Part shown: piece after piece, positions 8,132-17,283 of the stretch
Layout: every line of letters starts with the position of its first letter
How positions within the stretch are numbered: position 1 is the stretch's first letter
Origin: Streptococcus hyovaginalis DSM 12219
GTDB lineage: Bacteria > Bacillota > Bacilli > Lactobacillales > Streptococcaceae
Direction: 5' to 3'
Length of the DNA stretch: 64,000 nt
Assembly: GCF_000420785.1 (NCBI RefSeq)
Contig: NZ_ATVP01000008.1
Span: 27,944-91,943, forward strand
Program-made: the position numbers and the translations under genes
Notes under the pieces: model-generated
Told to the model about the DNA's origin: nothing
The model's database searches: none
The model's input: only the letters and a program-made list of their open reading frames with translations

Positions 8132-9784
8132 ATGAAAATTATCATTGTAGGTGGTGTAGCAGGTGGTATGTCTGCTGCAACCCGTTTGCGCCGTTTGATG
8201 GAAGATGCGGAAATCGTTGTTTTTGACAAGGGCCCATATGTGTCCTTTGCGAATTGTGGTTTGCCTTATCATCTGTCTGGAGAAATTGAAGAACGCTCTG
8301 ATTTGCTGGTTCAAACACCGGAGCGGCTTAAGGAGCGTTTTCAATTGGACGTTAGGCCCGAAAGTGAGGTAACAGCTATTGATCCTGTGACAAAAACAGT
8401 TACTGTCGGCTATAAGGGACAGAGTTACAGAGAGTCTTATGATCGCTTGATTTTATCGCCAGGAGCCAAACCTGTTGTTCCCAATCTGGAAGGATTGGAT
8501 AAAGCTACCAATGTGTTTACCCTACGCAATATACCAGACTTGGATTATATCATGACACATTTAAAAGGTAGATCAGGTGGCAAGGCAACTCTTATAGGGG
8601 CCGGCTTTATTGGTCTTGAAATGACTGAGAGCTTGGTTAAAAAAGGATTTGACGTGACTATTATTGAAAAAGCACCGCATGTCTTACCGTCTTTCGATCA
8701 GGAAATGGCTGCCTTTGTTAGAAAAGAATTGTTATCAAAAGGTGTGACGCTACATACCAATCAATCCGTAAAAAGCTTTAAACAAGAAGGCAAAGTCATT
8801 GTTTTAGACGATGGCACAGAAGTGCTTTCCGATGTCACCATTCTTTCTGTCGGCGTTACGCCAGAAACAAGTCTAGCTGCATCAGCTGATATAGAGTTGG
8901 GACTTCGAGGAGGAATTCTTGTAGATCAGCATTATGAAACCAACCAAAAAGATATTTTCGCAGTTGGAGATGCTATCGTGGTTAAAAATCAAATTACTGA
9001 AGAAGATGATACCATAGCCTTGGCTAGTCCTGCTAATCGACAAGGCCGCCAAGTAGCAGATATCCTTGCGGGTATTCCACGGGAACATAAGGGAAGTATA
9101 GGGACTGCTATTGTGCGCGTTTTTAATTTAGTGGCGGCATCGACCGGGATAAACGAAATAAGAGCTCGAGAAAATTTTGAGCACGTGGCAGTCGTTCATA
9201 CTAACGGAAAAGACCATGCTAGCTATTTCCCAGGCGCTACAGATATTACCATAAAGCTGGTCTTTAATCCTAAAACGGGAGCTATCTATGGTGCTCAAGC
9301 GGTTGGTCAAAAAGGCGTAGATAAGCGCATTGATGTCTTGGCAACAGCTATTAAGGCTGGTATGACTATCTTTGATTTACCGGAGTTAGAACTGACTTAT
9401 GCGCCACCATTTGGATCGGCAAAGGATCCTGTCAATATGATTGGCTATGCGGCCAGCAACCTAGCTGAAGGACAAAGTGAATCTATCCAGTGGTATGATT
9501 TAAAAGGGGCATTGGCGCAAGGAAGCATCTTAATTGATGTGCGAAACCCAGGAGAAGTCGTAAAGGGACGCTTTGCTGATGCTCTAAATATACCACTTGA
9601 TCACTTACGAGAGCGACTTGATGAATTGGACCACTCTAAAGACTATATTGTGTCTTGTCACAGCGGGTTGCGCTCTTATATTGCTGAACGCCTCTTGAAA
9701 CAGAAAGGTTTTAAAGTTCGTAACTTAGATGGGGCTTATTCACTTTATCAAACAGTTCTTCCGGAGGAAATGATATATGATTAA
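8132..9784 (+). CDS. cdr: CoA-disulfide reductase with C-terminal rhodanese domain
   Basis: 550 aa. Residues 1-440: FAD/NAD(P)H-dependent pyridine-nucleotide disulfide oxidoreductase of the single-cysteine class, with GGVAGGMSAATRLRR, active-site Cys42 in SFANCGLPYH, the second nucleotide-binding motif GAGFIGLEM and a FAD site VGDAIVV. Residues ~460-550: a rhodanese domain with active Cys in VSCHSGLRSY. Known: such fusions reduce CoA disulfide/persulfide or polysulfide. It overlaps the next rhodanese gene by 8 nt. The nearest Shine-Dalgarno-like run (GGAAGG, 8111-8116) is unusually far, ~15 nt, from ATG. Confidence 0.92.
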   Translation: MKIIIVGGVAGGMSAATRLRRLMEDAEIVVFDKGPYVSFANCGLPYHLSGEIEERSDLLVQTPERLKERFQLDVRPESEVTAIDPVTKTVTVGYKGQSYRESYDRLILSPGAKPVVPNLEGLDKATNVFTLRNIPDLDYIMTHLKGRSGGKATLIGAGFIGLEMTESLVKKGFDVTIIEKAPHVLPSFDQEMAAFVRKELLSKGVTLHTNQSVKSFKQEGKVIVLDDGTEVLSDVTILSVGVTPETSLAASADIELGLRGGILVDQHYETNQKDIFAVGDAIVVKNQITEEDDTIALASPANRQGRQVADILAGIPREHKGSIGTAIVRVFNLVAASTGINEIRARENFEHVAVVHTNGKDHASYFPGATDITIKLVFNPKTGAIYGAQAVGQKGVDKRIDVLATAIKAGMTIFDLPELELTYAPPFGSAKDPVNMIGYAASNLAEGQSESIQWYDLKGALAQGSILIDVRNPGEVVKGRFADALNIPLDHLRERLDELDHSKDYIVSCHSGLRSYIAERLLKQKGFKVRNLDGAYSLYQTVLPEEMIYD

Positions 9785-10073
9785 ATCGCTAACGATGAGA
9801 CAAGCATTATCTCTTATCAAAGATGGCGAATTACACTTGATTGATGTTCGTGAGATGAATGAGTATGCAGGAGGCCATATACCTGGCGCCATCAATCTCC
9901 CTTTAAGTCAGTTGGCGGCTCGTTTTGAAGATCTGTCCAAAGACAAGACCTACTACATTATCTGTCAGTCAGGGATACGCTCTGAACGTGCCTGCTCCTT
10001 TTTAGAGAACCAAGGGTATGATGTTATTAATATTCAGGATGGTATCAAGGCATGGCAAGGCTCTTTAATATAA
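9777..10073 (+). CDS. Stand-alone rhodanese-like sulfurtransferase
   Basis: 98 aa single rhodanese domain: LIDVREMNEYAGGHIPGAINLP and the active loop IICQSGIRSERA with the persulfide-forming Cys. Its start overlaps the end of the CoA-disulfide reductase gene, so the two are translationally coupled. Together with the CsoR-like repressor they form a three-gene sulfur/thiol-stress locus inserted between pncA and gatC. Inferred role: passing sulfane sulfur to the reductase. Confidence 0.9.
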   Translation: MIKSLTMRQALSLIKDGELHLIDVREMNEYAGGHIPGAINLPLSQLAARFEDLSKDKTYYIICQSGIRSERACSFLENQGYDVINIQDGIKAWQGSLI

Positions 10074-10317
10074 AAGTGTCAAAGGCCTTAGTACATGCCG
10101 GTATCAGGCAGAACGGGTTCGGAGTGTCACTAGCCTAAAAGCCCCTTCTAGCTTAATGTTTGCGGGTTGCAAAGTACTCTTAGCCCTAATTTTTTGTCGT
10201 TCTTAATTTTTCAATCGTAATAAGAGAGACTAGAGATACTGGCTTGTGTTACTTACTATCGCAATCAATCTCCTTTTTTTACACGCCATCTTTTCGAAAA
10301 AATAGTTTGAAATATGG
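10074..10317. other. Intergenic stretch with no recognised element
   Basis: About 240 bp between the rhodanese gene and the gat promoter. No convincing ORF, tRNA or strong terminator was seen. The first ~110 bp are richer in G+C than the surrounding spacers and could be remnant sequence. Confidence 0.4.
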
Positions 10318-10323
10318 TATACT
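10315..10323 (+). promoter_or_regulatory. Extended -10 promoter of gatCAB
   Basis: TGgTATACT immediately upstream of the gatC leader. No good -35 hexamer is visible at 17 nt, as is common for extended -10 promoters in streptococci. Confidence 0.55.
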
Positions 10324-10361
10324 ATTTGAGACTATGCAAACTTTGAAAGAGGAGAGGTCCA

Positions 10362-10664
10362 ATGAAAATTTCTGAAGAAGAAGTACGTCATGTTGCCAAA
10401 TTGTCTAAACTGAGCTTCACAGATCAAGAAACCAGTGAATTTGCTCAAAGTTTAACCAAGATTGTCGATATGGTTGAGTTATTAAACGAAGTGGATACTG
10501 AAGGTGTGCCCGTGACAACAACTATGGCAGATCGAAAAAATGTTATGCGTGAGGACGTGGCTGAGCAAGGTCAATCGCGTGAGGAGCTCTTTAAAAATGT
10601 TCCTGAAGCCAAAGATTATTTCATCAAAGTTCCAGCTATCTTTGAAGAAGGAGGGGATGCTTAA
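10362..10664 (+). CDS. gatC: Asp-tRNA(Asn)/Glu-tRNA(Gln) amidotransferase subunit C
   Basis: 100 aa, full length. The typical start [15 protein letters not shown] and the [10 protein letters not shown] region are present. GatC wraps GatA and GatB in the GatCAB complex that amidates mis-charged Glu-tRNA(Gln), needed because these bacteria lack GlnRS. It has a GAGGAG ribosome site. The stop codon overlaps the gatA start (TAATG). Confidence 0.97.
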   Translation: MKISEEEVRHVAKLSKLSFTDQETSEFAQSLTKIVDMVELLNEVDTEGVPVTTTMADRKNVMREDVAEQGQSREELFKNVPEAKDYFIKVPAIFEEGGDA

Positions 10665-12130
10665 TGTCATTTAATCATAAGACCTTAGAAGAGTTGCATG
10701 ACCTCCTTGTAAAGAAGGAAATTTCAGCAACAGAGTTAACCAAGGCTACTTTGGAGGATATTAAAAGTCGCGAGACAGCTATCGAAGCTTTTGTAACCAT
10801 TTCAGAAGAAGAAGCTTTGAAACAAGCCCAAGCTGTTGATGCTAAAGGCATTGATGCGGATAATGTGATGAGCGGTATCCCGCTTGCGGTTAAGGATAAT
10901 ATTTCGACCAAAGGGATTTTAACGACCGCTTCATCAAAAATGCTCTATAATTACGAGCCTATCTTTGATGCCACGGCTGTTGCTAATGCCTATGCTAAAG
11001 ATATGATTGTCATTGGTAAGGCCAACATGGATGAATTTGCCATGGGGGGGTCAACTGAAACGTCCTACTTTAAACAGACGAAAAATGCCTGGGATCAGAC
11101 CAAGGTTCCTGGTGGTTCATCAGGTGGCTCGGCAGCAGCAGTTGCTTCTGGTCAAGTTCGCTTGTCACTAGGTTCTGATACCGGTGGATCGATTCGTCAA
11201 CCCGCAGCCTTCAACGGTGTTGTTGGGATGAAGCCGACCTACGGTATGGTATCACGTTTTGGTTTGATTGCCTTTGGTAGCTCTCTTGACCAAATTGGAC
11301 CATTTGCGCCAACGGTTAAGGAAAATGCCCAGCTTTTGAATGTCATTTCTAGCTATGATTCCAAAGATGCGACATCTACCAAACATCAAGTGGCGGACTT
11401 TACTAGCAAGATTGGTCAAGATATTAAAGGCATGAAAATTGCCCTTCCAAAAGAATATTTGGGAGAAGGGATCGATCCTGAAATCAAGGATAATATCCTA
11501 GTAGCTGCTAAACACTTTGAAAAACTTGGTGCTATTGTGGAAGAAGTTAGCCTTCCCCACAGTAAGTACGGAGTGGCGGTTTATTACATTATTGCCTCTT
11601 CAGAAGCTTCCTCAAACTTGCAACGTTTTGATGGTATTCGTTATGGTTTCCGCGCTGAAGATGCGACAAATCTAGATGAGATTTATGTCAATACACGGAG
11701 CCAAGGTTTTGGAGACGAGGTTAAACGCCGCATAATGCTTGGGACTTTCAGTCTGTCTTCTGGTTACTATGACGCTTACTACAAAAAAGCAGGTCAGGTG
11801 CGTACCTTGATTATTCGTGACTTTGACAAAGTCTTTGCCGAGTATGACTTGATTTTAGGTCCAACGACGCCAAGCGTAGCCTTCGGTTTTGGTGATAAAT
11901 CCAAAGACCCAGTTTCCATGTATTTAGCTGACCTCTTGACTATCCCAGTTAACTTGGCTGGGCTTCCAGGGATTTCTATCCCATCAGGCTTTGTCGATGG
12001 TTTGCCAGTTGGTCTTCAGTTGATCGGTCCAAAATACAGCGAGGAAATCATTTACCAAGCGGCAGCAGCTTTTGAAGCAACAACGGATTATCACAAACAA
12101 CAACCTAAGATTTTTGGAGGTGACAAGTAA
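10664..12130 (+). CDS. gatA: Glutamyl-tRNA(Gln) amidotransferase subunit A
   Basis: 488 aa amidase-signature enzyme releasing ammonia from glutamine or asparagine. The Ser-cisSer-Lys triad is visible: IPLAVKDNI (Lys), [14 protein letters not shown] (cis-Ser) and [13 protein letters not shown] (nucleophile Ser). Start and stop overlap gatC and gatB by 1 nt each, as expected for a stoichiometric complex. Confidence 0.98.
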   Translation: MSFNHKTLEELHDLLVKKEISATELTKATLEDIKSRETAIEAFVTISEEEALKQAQAVDAKGIDADNVMSGIPLAVKDNISTKGILTTASSKMLYNYEPIFDATAVANAYAKDMIVIGKANMDEFAMGGSTETSYFKQTKNAWDQTKVPGGSSGGSAAAVASGQVRLSLGSDTGGSIRQPAAFNGVVGMKPTYGMVSRFGLIAFGSSLDQIGPFAPTVKENAQLLNVISSYDSKDATSTKHQVADFTSKIGQDIKGMKIALPKEYLGEGIDPEIKDNILVAAKHFEKLGAIVEEVSLPHSKYGVAVYYIIASSEASSNLQRFDGIRYGFRAEDATNLDEIYVNTRSQGFGDEVKRRIMLGTFSLSSGYYDAYYKKAGQVRTLIIRDFDKVFAEYDLILGPTTPSVAFGFGDKSKDPVSMYLADLLTIPVNLAGLPGISIPSGFVDGLPVGLQLIGPKYSEEIIYQAAAAFEATTDYHKQQPKIFGGDK

Positions 12131-13569
12131 TGAATTTTGAAACCATTATCGGACTTGAAGTTCACGTTGAGTTGAACACCAATTCTAAGATCTTTTCACC
12201 ATCATCAGCGCATTTTGGTCAAGAAGCTAACGCCAATACTAATATCATTGACTGGTCATTTCCAGGGGTACTTCCTGTCATTAATAAAGGGGTTATTGAT
12301 GCAGGTATCAAGGCGTCTCTAGCCTTAAACATGGACATTCATCAAGAGATGCACTTCGACCGTAAAAATTATTTTTACCCAGATAATCCAAAGGCCTATC
12401 AAATCTCTCAATTTGATGAGCCCATTGGTTACAATGGCTGGATTGAAGTAGAGTTAGAAGATGGTTCAACTAAAAAAATCCGTATCGAACGTGCTCACCT
12501 AGAAGAAGACGCTGGGAAAAATACACATGGTACAGATGGTTATTCTTATGTCGACCTCAATCGTCAAGGTGTACCTTTGATTGAGATTGTTTCAGAAGCC
12601 GATATGCGTTCGCCTGAAGAAGCCTATGCCTATCTGACAGCCTTGAAAGAGGTCATCCAATACACAGGCATTTCAGACGTTAAGATGGAAGAAGGTTCTA
12701 TGCGCGTTGATGCCAATATCTCTCTTCGTCCGTATGGACAAGAAGCCTTTGGTACTAAGACCGAGTTGAAAAATCTCAATTCTTTCAACTATGTTCGTAA
12801 AGGCTTGCAATATGAGATTGAACGTCAAACTAAGATTCTGCGTTCAGGCGGCCAGATTCGTCAGGAGACGCGTCGTTATGATGAAGCAACTGGGGAAACC
12901 ATCCTCATGCGTGTTAAGGAAGGGGCAGCGGATTACCGTTACTTCCCAGAGCCTGACCTACCGCTTTATGAGATTGACAATGCTTGGATTGATGAGATTC
13001 GTTCAGAATTACCTGAATTTCCAAAAGAGCGTCGTGCTAAGTATGTGTCACAATATGGACTTACAGCTTACGACGCTAGTCAGCTGACAGCGAGCAAAGC
13101 GACGTCAGATTTCTTTGAATCAGCAGTGGCACAAGGCGGCGACGCCAAACAAATTTCTAACTGGCTTCAAGGTGAAGTGGCGCAATTCCTTAATGCGGAA
13201 AGTAAGACTTTATCGGAGATTGCTTTGACACCTGAAAATCTTCTTGAAATGCTAGCTTTGATTGAAGATGGTACCATTTCCTCAAAAATTGCTAAGAAGG
13301 TCTTTGTTCACTTGGCTAAGAATGGCGGTTCAGCGCGTGAATACGTTGAAAAAGCTGGATTAGTTCAGATTTCAGATCCAGAAGTTCTGATTCCAATCAT
13401 TCACCAAGTCTTTGCGGACAATGAATCAGCAGTTGCTGACTTTAAATCAGGTAAACGTAATGCCGACAAAGCTTTCACAGGATTCTTGATGAAAGCAACC
13501 AAAGGACAAGCCAACCCACAGGTCGCTCAAAAACTGTTAAAAGAAGAATTAGTTAAATTGTTGGACTAA
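12130..13569 (+). CDS. gatB: Aspartyl/glutamyl-tRNA amidotransferase subunit B
   Basis: 479 aa, full length. The start [15 protein letters not shown], the metal/kinase region [18 protein letters not shown] and the tRNA-binding YqeY-like tail ([10 protein letters not shown]...[16 protein letters not shown]) are visible. It phosphorylates and transamidates the mis-charged tRNA with ammonia delivered from GatA. It is the last gene of the operon and is followed by the hairpin-rich region. Confidence 0.98.
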   Translation: MNFETIIGLEVHVELNTNSKIFSPSSAHFGQEANANTNIIDWSFPGVLPVINKGVIDAGIKASLALNMDIHQEMHFDRKNYFYPDNPKAYQISQFDEPIGYNGWIEVELEDGSTKKIRIERAHLEEDAGKNTHGTDGYSYVDLNRQGVPLIEIVSEADMRSPEEAYAYLTALKEVIQYTGISDVKMEEGSMRVDANISLRPYGQEAFGTKTELKNLNSFNYVRKGLQYEIERQTKILRSGGQIRQETRRYDEATGETILMRVKEGAADYRYFPEPDLPLYEIDNAWIDEIRSELPEFPKERRAKYVSQYGLTAYDASQLTASKATSDFFESAVAQGGDAKQISNWLQGEVAQFLNAESKTLSEIALTPENLLEMLALIEDGTISSKIAKKVFVHLAKNGGSAREYVEKAGLVQISDPEVLIPIIHQVFADNESAVADFKSGKRNADKAFTGFLMKATKGQANPQVAQKLLKEELVKLLD

Positions 13570-13960
13570 AAAGGAGGGAATCTCCTTCGAGTTTGTAGAC
13601 AAAGTCTCTTTTAGGACTTTGCTGAGGTGATGTCGGACGGTAGTAAACTTTATTCTTTATAGGTTTACTCCTCAAACAGTCTCCCAGACTGTTTGAGCTA
13701 TCTTCGAAATTCCATACCTAGTCAATGAGTCTTTTATCGCTTACTTGTTTCCAAGCGACAACCTAAAAGGTTCCCCCATACCTTTTTAGTTCTAATAGCT
13801 CCGAACGCTAGAAACGAAAACGTTTCTAGCGTTTTCATCACATCGGAAAGTCCCGACCTAGGGCTCACTTTGCTCACTTGTTTATGGAGAGCTACTAAGT
13901 TTAATTTCCCTAAATGTAGCTTGTCTACGTTTTGAAAGGAGGGAACCTCCTTCTTTTTTG
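13570..13960. repeat. Hairpin-rich non-coding element ending in an intrinsic terminator
   Basis: No ORF. Successive inverted repeats: AAGGA/TCCTT (13571-13587), CAAAGTC/GACTTTG (13600-13621), AGTAAAC/GTTTACT (13642-13669), perfect 12-bp arms at 13671-13697, CTAAAAGG/CCTTTTTAG (13763-13789), perfect 13-bp arms with an AAAA loop at 13804-13833, and terminator AAGGAGG-gaa-CCTCCTT plus T6 (13936-13959). GTAGACAA (13595-13602) can pair with TTGTCTAC (13921-13928), closing the whole block. Near-identical AAAGGAGGGAA(T/C)CTCCTTC repeats bracket it. Confidence 0.65.
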
Positions 13961-14031
13961 CTCCCCAAAAATTACATACCCTAAGTTAAGGAGGAAAGGA
14001 AAAAAGTTGTCAAAAAATAGTCAGAAAGCGC

Positions 14032-14060
14032 TTGACAGCAATATATATAATAGTTATGCA
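14032..14060 (+). promoter_or_regulatory. Probable promoter of the membrane-anchored protein gene
   Basis: -35 TTGACA (14032-14037), 17 nt, -10 TATGCA (14055-14060). The stronger-looking TATAAT at 14046-14051 is too close to this -35. Confidence 0.5.
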
Positions 14061-14077
14061 TTTTAGGAGGAACAGTG

Positions 14078-14773
14078 ATGAAGTTTTTAGTCAAAAGTTT
14101 TTTGAATAAGCTAATTTGGATTGTTGCTTTACTGGTCGTAATCGCTGCTGGTGTATTTTATGTTATTCAACGCCAAAATGGGAAAGTTGAGCAAGAAGAT
14201 CAATTTGTTATCAAACGTTTCTCTAAGCAAAGTCAGCTAGTTGTTGCTGATGCAGGGATTGAAACGAAGGCGCATAAAACGTTTGAGTCAAAAGCAATGA
14301 AAGATTGGCCAAAGTGGACTGAGTCAATCCAAAAAGTTTTTGTTAACAGAGAGCTAAATTTAGAAATTCCAGTAAAAACCGAGTTTAAATTGGAATTAAA
14401 AGACCTTTCAAAAACAGATGTTAATATCAAAGATAATACATTAACATTTAAGCGTCCTTTGACAGTTAATGTTGATTCGCAGCAAGTCGGTAATGTAGTA
14501 ATAAAAGATACCAAATCTGGTGTTGTTGATAAAGCTGTTGACTTGGTTACCTCAAATAAGAAAAGTCAAGAGTTTTTAACTCAGAAAAGTACAGATGCTT
14601 TAGAGGCGACTTCCAAAAAGATTATGTCTCAAAAAGATAAGCGTGAAAAGGTTGCTAAATATTCTGAGGAAGCATTGGAGAACATTCTCAATTTAAATTT
14701 TGATGAAAAAATAACAGTTAAGATTTCTGAGTCGGATTTACAATTTGTCAATGTAGATAGTAAAGAAAAATAA
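14078..14773 (+). CDS. Membrane-anchored extracytoplasmic protein, possibly DUF4230-like
   Basis: 231 aa. A single N-terminal transmembrane helix (~residues 12-31) is followed by an extracytoplasmic domain with alternating beta-rich segments (LELKDLSKTDVNIKDNTLTFKRPLTVNV) and a Lys-rich helical C-terminus. The general layout resembles DUF4230 proteins, but this is a weak assignment. AGGAGG (14065-14070) favours ATG 14078 over GTG 14075. It is monocistronic, with a terminator at 14777-14821. This is the last core gene before the island. Confidence 0.6.
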   Translation: MKFLVKSFLNKLIWIVALLVVIAAGVFYVIQRQNGKVEQEDQFVIKRFSKQSQLVVADAGIETKAHKTFESKAMKDWPKWTESIQKVFVNRELNLEIPVKTEFKLELKDLSKTDVNIKDNTLTFKRPLTVNVDSQQVGNVVIKDTKSGVVDKAVDLVTSNKKSQEFLTQKSTDALEATSKKIMSQKDKREKVAKYSEEALENILNLNFDEKITVKISESDLQFVNVDSKEK

Positions 14774-14776
14774 TAT

Positions 14777-14821
14777 AAAGCTAACTCTATTGTCATGCGA
14801 TGACTGGAGTTAGCTTTTTTC
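14777..14821 (+). terminator. Intrinsic terminator
   Basis: AAGCTAACTC...GAGTTAGCTTTTTT, with 9-10 bp arms and a T-run. Confidence 0.9.
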
Positions 14822-15050
14822 ATATGAGAACAGGGCAGAAGCTAGACAGATGCTTTTGTCCTCTTTATGTACCCTCTGTGTGGTAGCCATTCGCCATCAA
14901 TTCCTCATTGATGAGGTTGCTAACTTTTTTAATAGGAGCAATGACCACCTCTAATGACTTTATATAGAGCTTAGAAGTTTAGTATTCTTTTGATATCGTA
15001 AAAATGACTTCTCAAAAAGATGAGTGCAATTTTTTCAAAGCCTTCAAAAT
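14822..15050. other. Left chromosomal flank of the island
   Basis: No gene seen. It contains a perfect small hairpin, CCTCAT-tg-ATGAGG (14901-14914). TTTTCA (15032-15037) lies 17 nt before the -10-like sequence in attL and would have been the -35 region of the yqeG operon before integration. Confidence 0.4.
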
Positions 15051-15075
15051 GTGCTATAATAAAGAGTAATATTAT
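15051..15075 (+). repeat. attL: left copy of 25-bp island attachment repeat
   Basis: Exact copy of 28065-28089. It starts GTGCTATAATAAAGAG and includes TATAAT. Flanking bases differ on both sides, so the shared core is exactly 25 bp. It lies 90 bp from the integrase stop codon. Confidence 0.92.
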
Positions 15076-15109
15076 ATTTGGAATAAAAAGTGGCTGAAAA
15101 GCCTATAAA

Positions 15110-15142
15110 ATAGCGGTTTAGGGTAGTGACCTAGACCGCCTT
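15110..15142. terminator. Terminator between attL and int
   Basis: GCGGTtTAGG...CCTAgACCGC followed by a T-run on the plus strand, with A/T-rich sequence on the other side. It insulates the island end. Confidence 0.7.
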
Positions 15143-15147
15143 TTTCT

Positions 15148-15174
15148 TTTTAGTTACCCTTTTAGTTATACTTT
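15148..15174. repeat. Candidate integrase arm-binding repeats, left end
   Basis: Two adjacent direct repeats, TTTTAGTTACCC and TTTTAGTTATAC. The same pair in swapped order occurs at 27943-27970 near attR, as expected for arm-type sites of a tyrosine integrase. They overlap the last codons of int. Confidence 0.6.
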
Positions 15175-16326
15175 CAATTCATTTATGGCATTTTCGAAGA
15201 ATGAAACAGCTGATTTTTTATTCATTTCTGAAAGATGGCCGTATATATCCATAGTGGTTGAAATATTATTATGACCTAATCGGTGTTGCAATTCTTTATA
15301 GGGAATACCAGCATTGAGAAGCAAGCTAGCATGTGTATGTCTAAATCCATGGAAGCCTACATTTTCAACACCAGCCAGTCTGAAGTGACGTTCAAGACGT
15401 TGTCTGAGACTAGCAACCTTGGCATAAGTGTCTGTAATAGGTGAAAAAACAATCTTAGGCTGGTAACCGGCTTCGAGACGTTGTTGCTGACGATAGCTTT
15501 TAAGCATTTTAAGTGTTGCTTGGTCAATATCTATAACACGTATGCTTGATTTTGATTTAGGGCTATTAACAGTACGATACCTGTTCAAAGTCTTTGTAAT
15601 GCTAATCTGAGCCTCGTCAAAATCAATGTCTGACCATTCTAGCGCCAACAGTTCACTAATGCGGCAACCAGTTGCTAAGAGCGTTTTATACAGCATGATT
15701 TCAAACATATGCTGATAGGTTGGCTCTAACCGTGATAGATAAGTCAAGAAAGCCTTGAGGTTATCTTGATCTAGGTGTTTGATTTTATCTTTTGCCTTTA
15801 CCCTTGTCTTACGAGGCAACACAATATTTTTAGCTGGATTGAATGATAAGAGTTCCAAAGTCACGCCGTATTGGAGTATTCTCCTATTTAGAGAACACAA
15901 TAATCCATAACGTTGAAATGCCCCAGTCGCCCCTTTGTTAGCCTTAGAAGCCCACTCGTTGACTTGCATTTGGATCATTGGAGTAGTCATCTTATCCAAA
16001 GGATAATCAGCAAAGACAGAAAGCAGATGATTTCTAACAAAGCTTTCCATCATACAGCTAGTGTTTGGCTTGACGGTATGCTTGTAACTATCCCACCATA
16101 ACTGAGCCAACTCACCGTAGGTTTTCACAACTAGCTTAGGTTTAATGGTATGGCCGTTAGCTTCAAAGTCAGCGATAGCTTGTCTAGCTTTTGTTTTAAG
16201 AAGTTTCTTAGTAGGAGCTGTAATGGTCGTCCTAACTTTCTTTCCAGTTACTCGGTCAATTCCAAGATAGATATTGGAACGGTAAACCAGCTCACCATTT
16301 TTCTTTTTGTATTCGGTTATTGTCAT
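15166..16326 (-). CDS. int: Tyrosine-family integrase
   Basis: 386 aa with an N-terminal arm-binding segment (~1-60), a SAM-like core-binding domain (~65-165) and a catalytic domain. Active-site residues are visible: Arg222 (ATGCRISELLALEW), His326/Arg329 (GFHGFRHTH), His352 (LGHNN) and Tyr362 (MDIYGHLS). Start ATG 16326 is chosen because AAAGGA lies 6 nt upstream; a longer in-frame start exists at 16356. It faces outward toward attL. It catalyses island integration and excision at the 25-bp core. Confidence 0.96.
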   Translation of the reverse strand: MTITEYKKKNGELVYRSNIYLGIDRVTGKKVRTTITAPTKKLLKTKARQAIADFEANGHTIKPKLVVKTYGELAQLWWDSYKHTVKPNTSCMMESFVRNHLLSVFADYPLDKMTTPMIQMQVNEWASKANKGATGAFQRYGLLCSLNRRILQYGVTLELLSFNPAKNIVLPRKTRVKAKDKIKHLDQDNLKAFLTYLSRLEPTYQHMFEIMLYKTLLATGCRISELLALEWSDIDFDEAQISITKTLNRYRTVNSPKSKSSIRVIDIDQATLKMLKSYRQQQRLEAGYQPKIVFSPITDTYAKVASLRQRLERHFRLAGVENVGFHGFRHTHASLLLNAGIPYKELQHRLGHNNISTTMDIYGHLSEMNKKSAVSFFENAINELKV

Positions 16327-16349
16327 GTTATATCCTTTTCTAACATCAA

Positions 16350-16386
16350 CAGGCAAGTATGGGTCTAGAATTGGATATTTAACACC
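16350..16386 (+). repeat. Island repeat, copy A (int leader)
   Basis: CAGGCAAGTATGGG (16350-16363) is identical to 19542-19555. A second block, ATTTAACAC, follows at similar spacing in both copies. Located in the upstream region of int. Confidence 0.6.
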
Positions 16387-16729
16387 TATACGATAGCATA
16401 AGCAGTTGAGAATGTAAATAGATAACCCTGCTTCAAAACGTCTGTATGGGTCTTATATGAGCTTGTGGGAGGTGGTTAGACACTAAGGACAAATAGCATT
16501 TTGCTAGCCTAAACACTACAAAAAAAGCCCCTTGGAACTGGCATTCCTTGGGGTTTTGGTGTTCGCATTGAACAATTCCTATTACAATTATTATCGAACA
16601 GAATAGTAGATAAGTCAAACGAAAATACTTGATTTTAATATCTTAGTATCATTTAACAGTATGTTAGACATGAATATCATATATTAGTGTTTTGAAATCG
16701 TAGCATAGTATTATCTTTTTTAAACAAAA

Positions 16730-16749
16730 TGTGTTACAATGTAATACAA
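16730..16749 (+). promoter_or_regulatory. Operator/-10 of the toxin-antitoxin operon
   Basis: Imperfect palindrome, tGTGTTACAATGTAATACa, overlapping a TACAAT -10 (16735-16740). Known: ribbon-helix-helix antitoxins repress their operons by binding such palindromes. Confidence 0.55.
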
Positions 16750-16763
16750 AAGGAGGCTACGTT

Positions 16764-16985
16764 ATGGCAACAATTTCTGTTCGATTGAATCAAGACGAAG
16801 AAGCGTTATTTAAAAGCTACGCTAGCATGCAAGGTGTTAGTCTATCAACCTTATTCAAGCGATCATTGGCGGAGGAAATAGAGGACGCTCACGATTTGAA
16901 TATCTATAAACAAGCCAAGGCTGAGTACCTAGAGGATACTGAAACAATGTCTCACGCTGATTTTAAGAAGTCATTAGGATTCTAG
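16764..16985 (+). CDS. RelB-like ribbon-helix-helix antitoxin
   Basis: 73 aa. N-terminal RHH DNA-binding motif (ATISVRLNQDEEALFKSYASMQGVSLSTLFKRSLAEEIED) followed by an acidic toxin-binding tail (YLEDTETMSHADFKKSLGF), the usual RelB/DUF6290 layout. ATG 16764 is chosen because AGGAGG is 7 nt upstream. One base separates its stop from the toxin ATG. The pair probably stabilises the island. Confidence 0.85.
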   Translation: MATISVRLNQDEEALFKSYASMQGVSLSTLFKRSLAEEIEDAHDLNIYKQAKAEYLEDTETMSHADFKKSLGF

Positions 16986-16986
16986 T

Positions 16987-17250
16987 ATGTATCAAGTAGA
17001 GTATTCAAAAAAGGCTCAAAAGCAGATTAAAAAGCTAGATAGGTCAATCCAAAAACTTCTCTTTTCTTGGATTGATAAGAATTTGGATCAGACGAATAAT
17101 CCTAGACAACATGGAAAAGGTTTGACAGGAAACCATTCTGGAGAATGGCGATACCGTATCGGTAATTACCGTTTAATTTGTGATATTCAAGATGATAAGA
17201 TGATTATTTTAGCACTTGAAGTTGGTCATCGTAATAATATATACAAATAA
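16987..17250 (+). CDS. RelE/ParE-type toxin
   Basis: 87 aa, full length for the family. Visible: YSKKAQKQIKKLDRS, ITGNHSGEWRYRIGNYRLICDI-type core (GEWRYRIGNYRLI), and an end VGHRNNIYK with the conserved basic/aromatic residues expected of a ribosome-dependent RelE mRNase. Directly downstream of its antitoxin and followed by a terminator. Confidence 0.88.
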   Translation: MYQVEYSKKAQKQIKKLDRSIQKLLFSWIDKNLDQTNNPRQHGKGLTGNHSGEWRYRIGNYRLICDIQDDKMIILALEVGHRNNIYK

Positions 17251-17283
17251 AGCTAACACTATCACGGTGCTAGCTTTTTTTCT
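17251..17283 (+). terminator. Terminator after the TA pair
   Basis: AAGCTAACAC...GGTGCTAGCTTTTTTT. Confidence 0.8.

Larger units (their letters stand above)
16327..16763. other. Intergenic region upstream of int and the TA module
   Basis: No real gene seen. Contains repeat copy A, a leftward terminator-like hairpin (16518-16557: CCCC/GGGG and GGAA/TTCC pairs with a minus-strand T7), and the TA operator at 16730-16749. Confidence 0.5.

Noticed and set aside
14016..14040. cre-like AGAAAGCGCTT before the membrane-anchored protein gene
   Set aside because: Only the AAAGCGCTT core fits; four conserved positions of the cre consensus mismatch.
14046..14051. TATAAT as the -10 paired with TTGACA at 14032
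   Set aside because: Spacer is only 8 nt; the TATGCA at 14055 has the correct 17-nt spacing.
16433..16618. 61-aa minus-strand frame upstream of int
   Set aside because: Crosses a terminator hairpin, lacks a ribosome site and resembles nothing.
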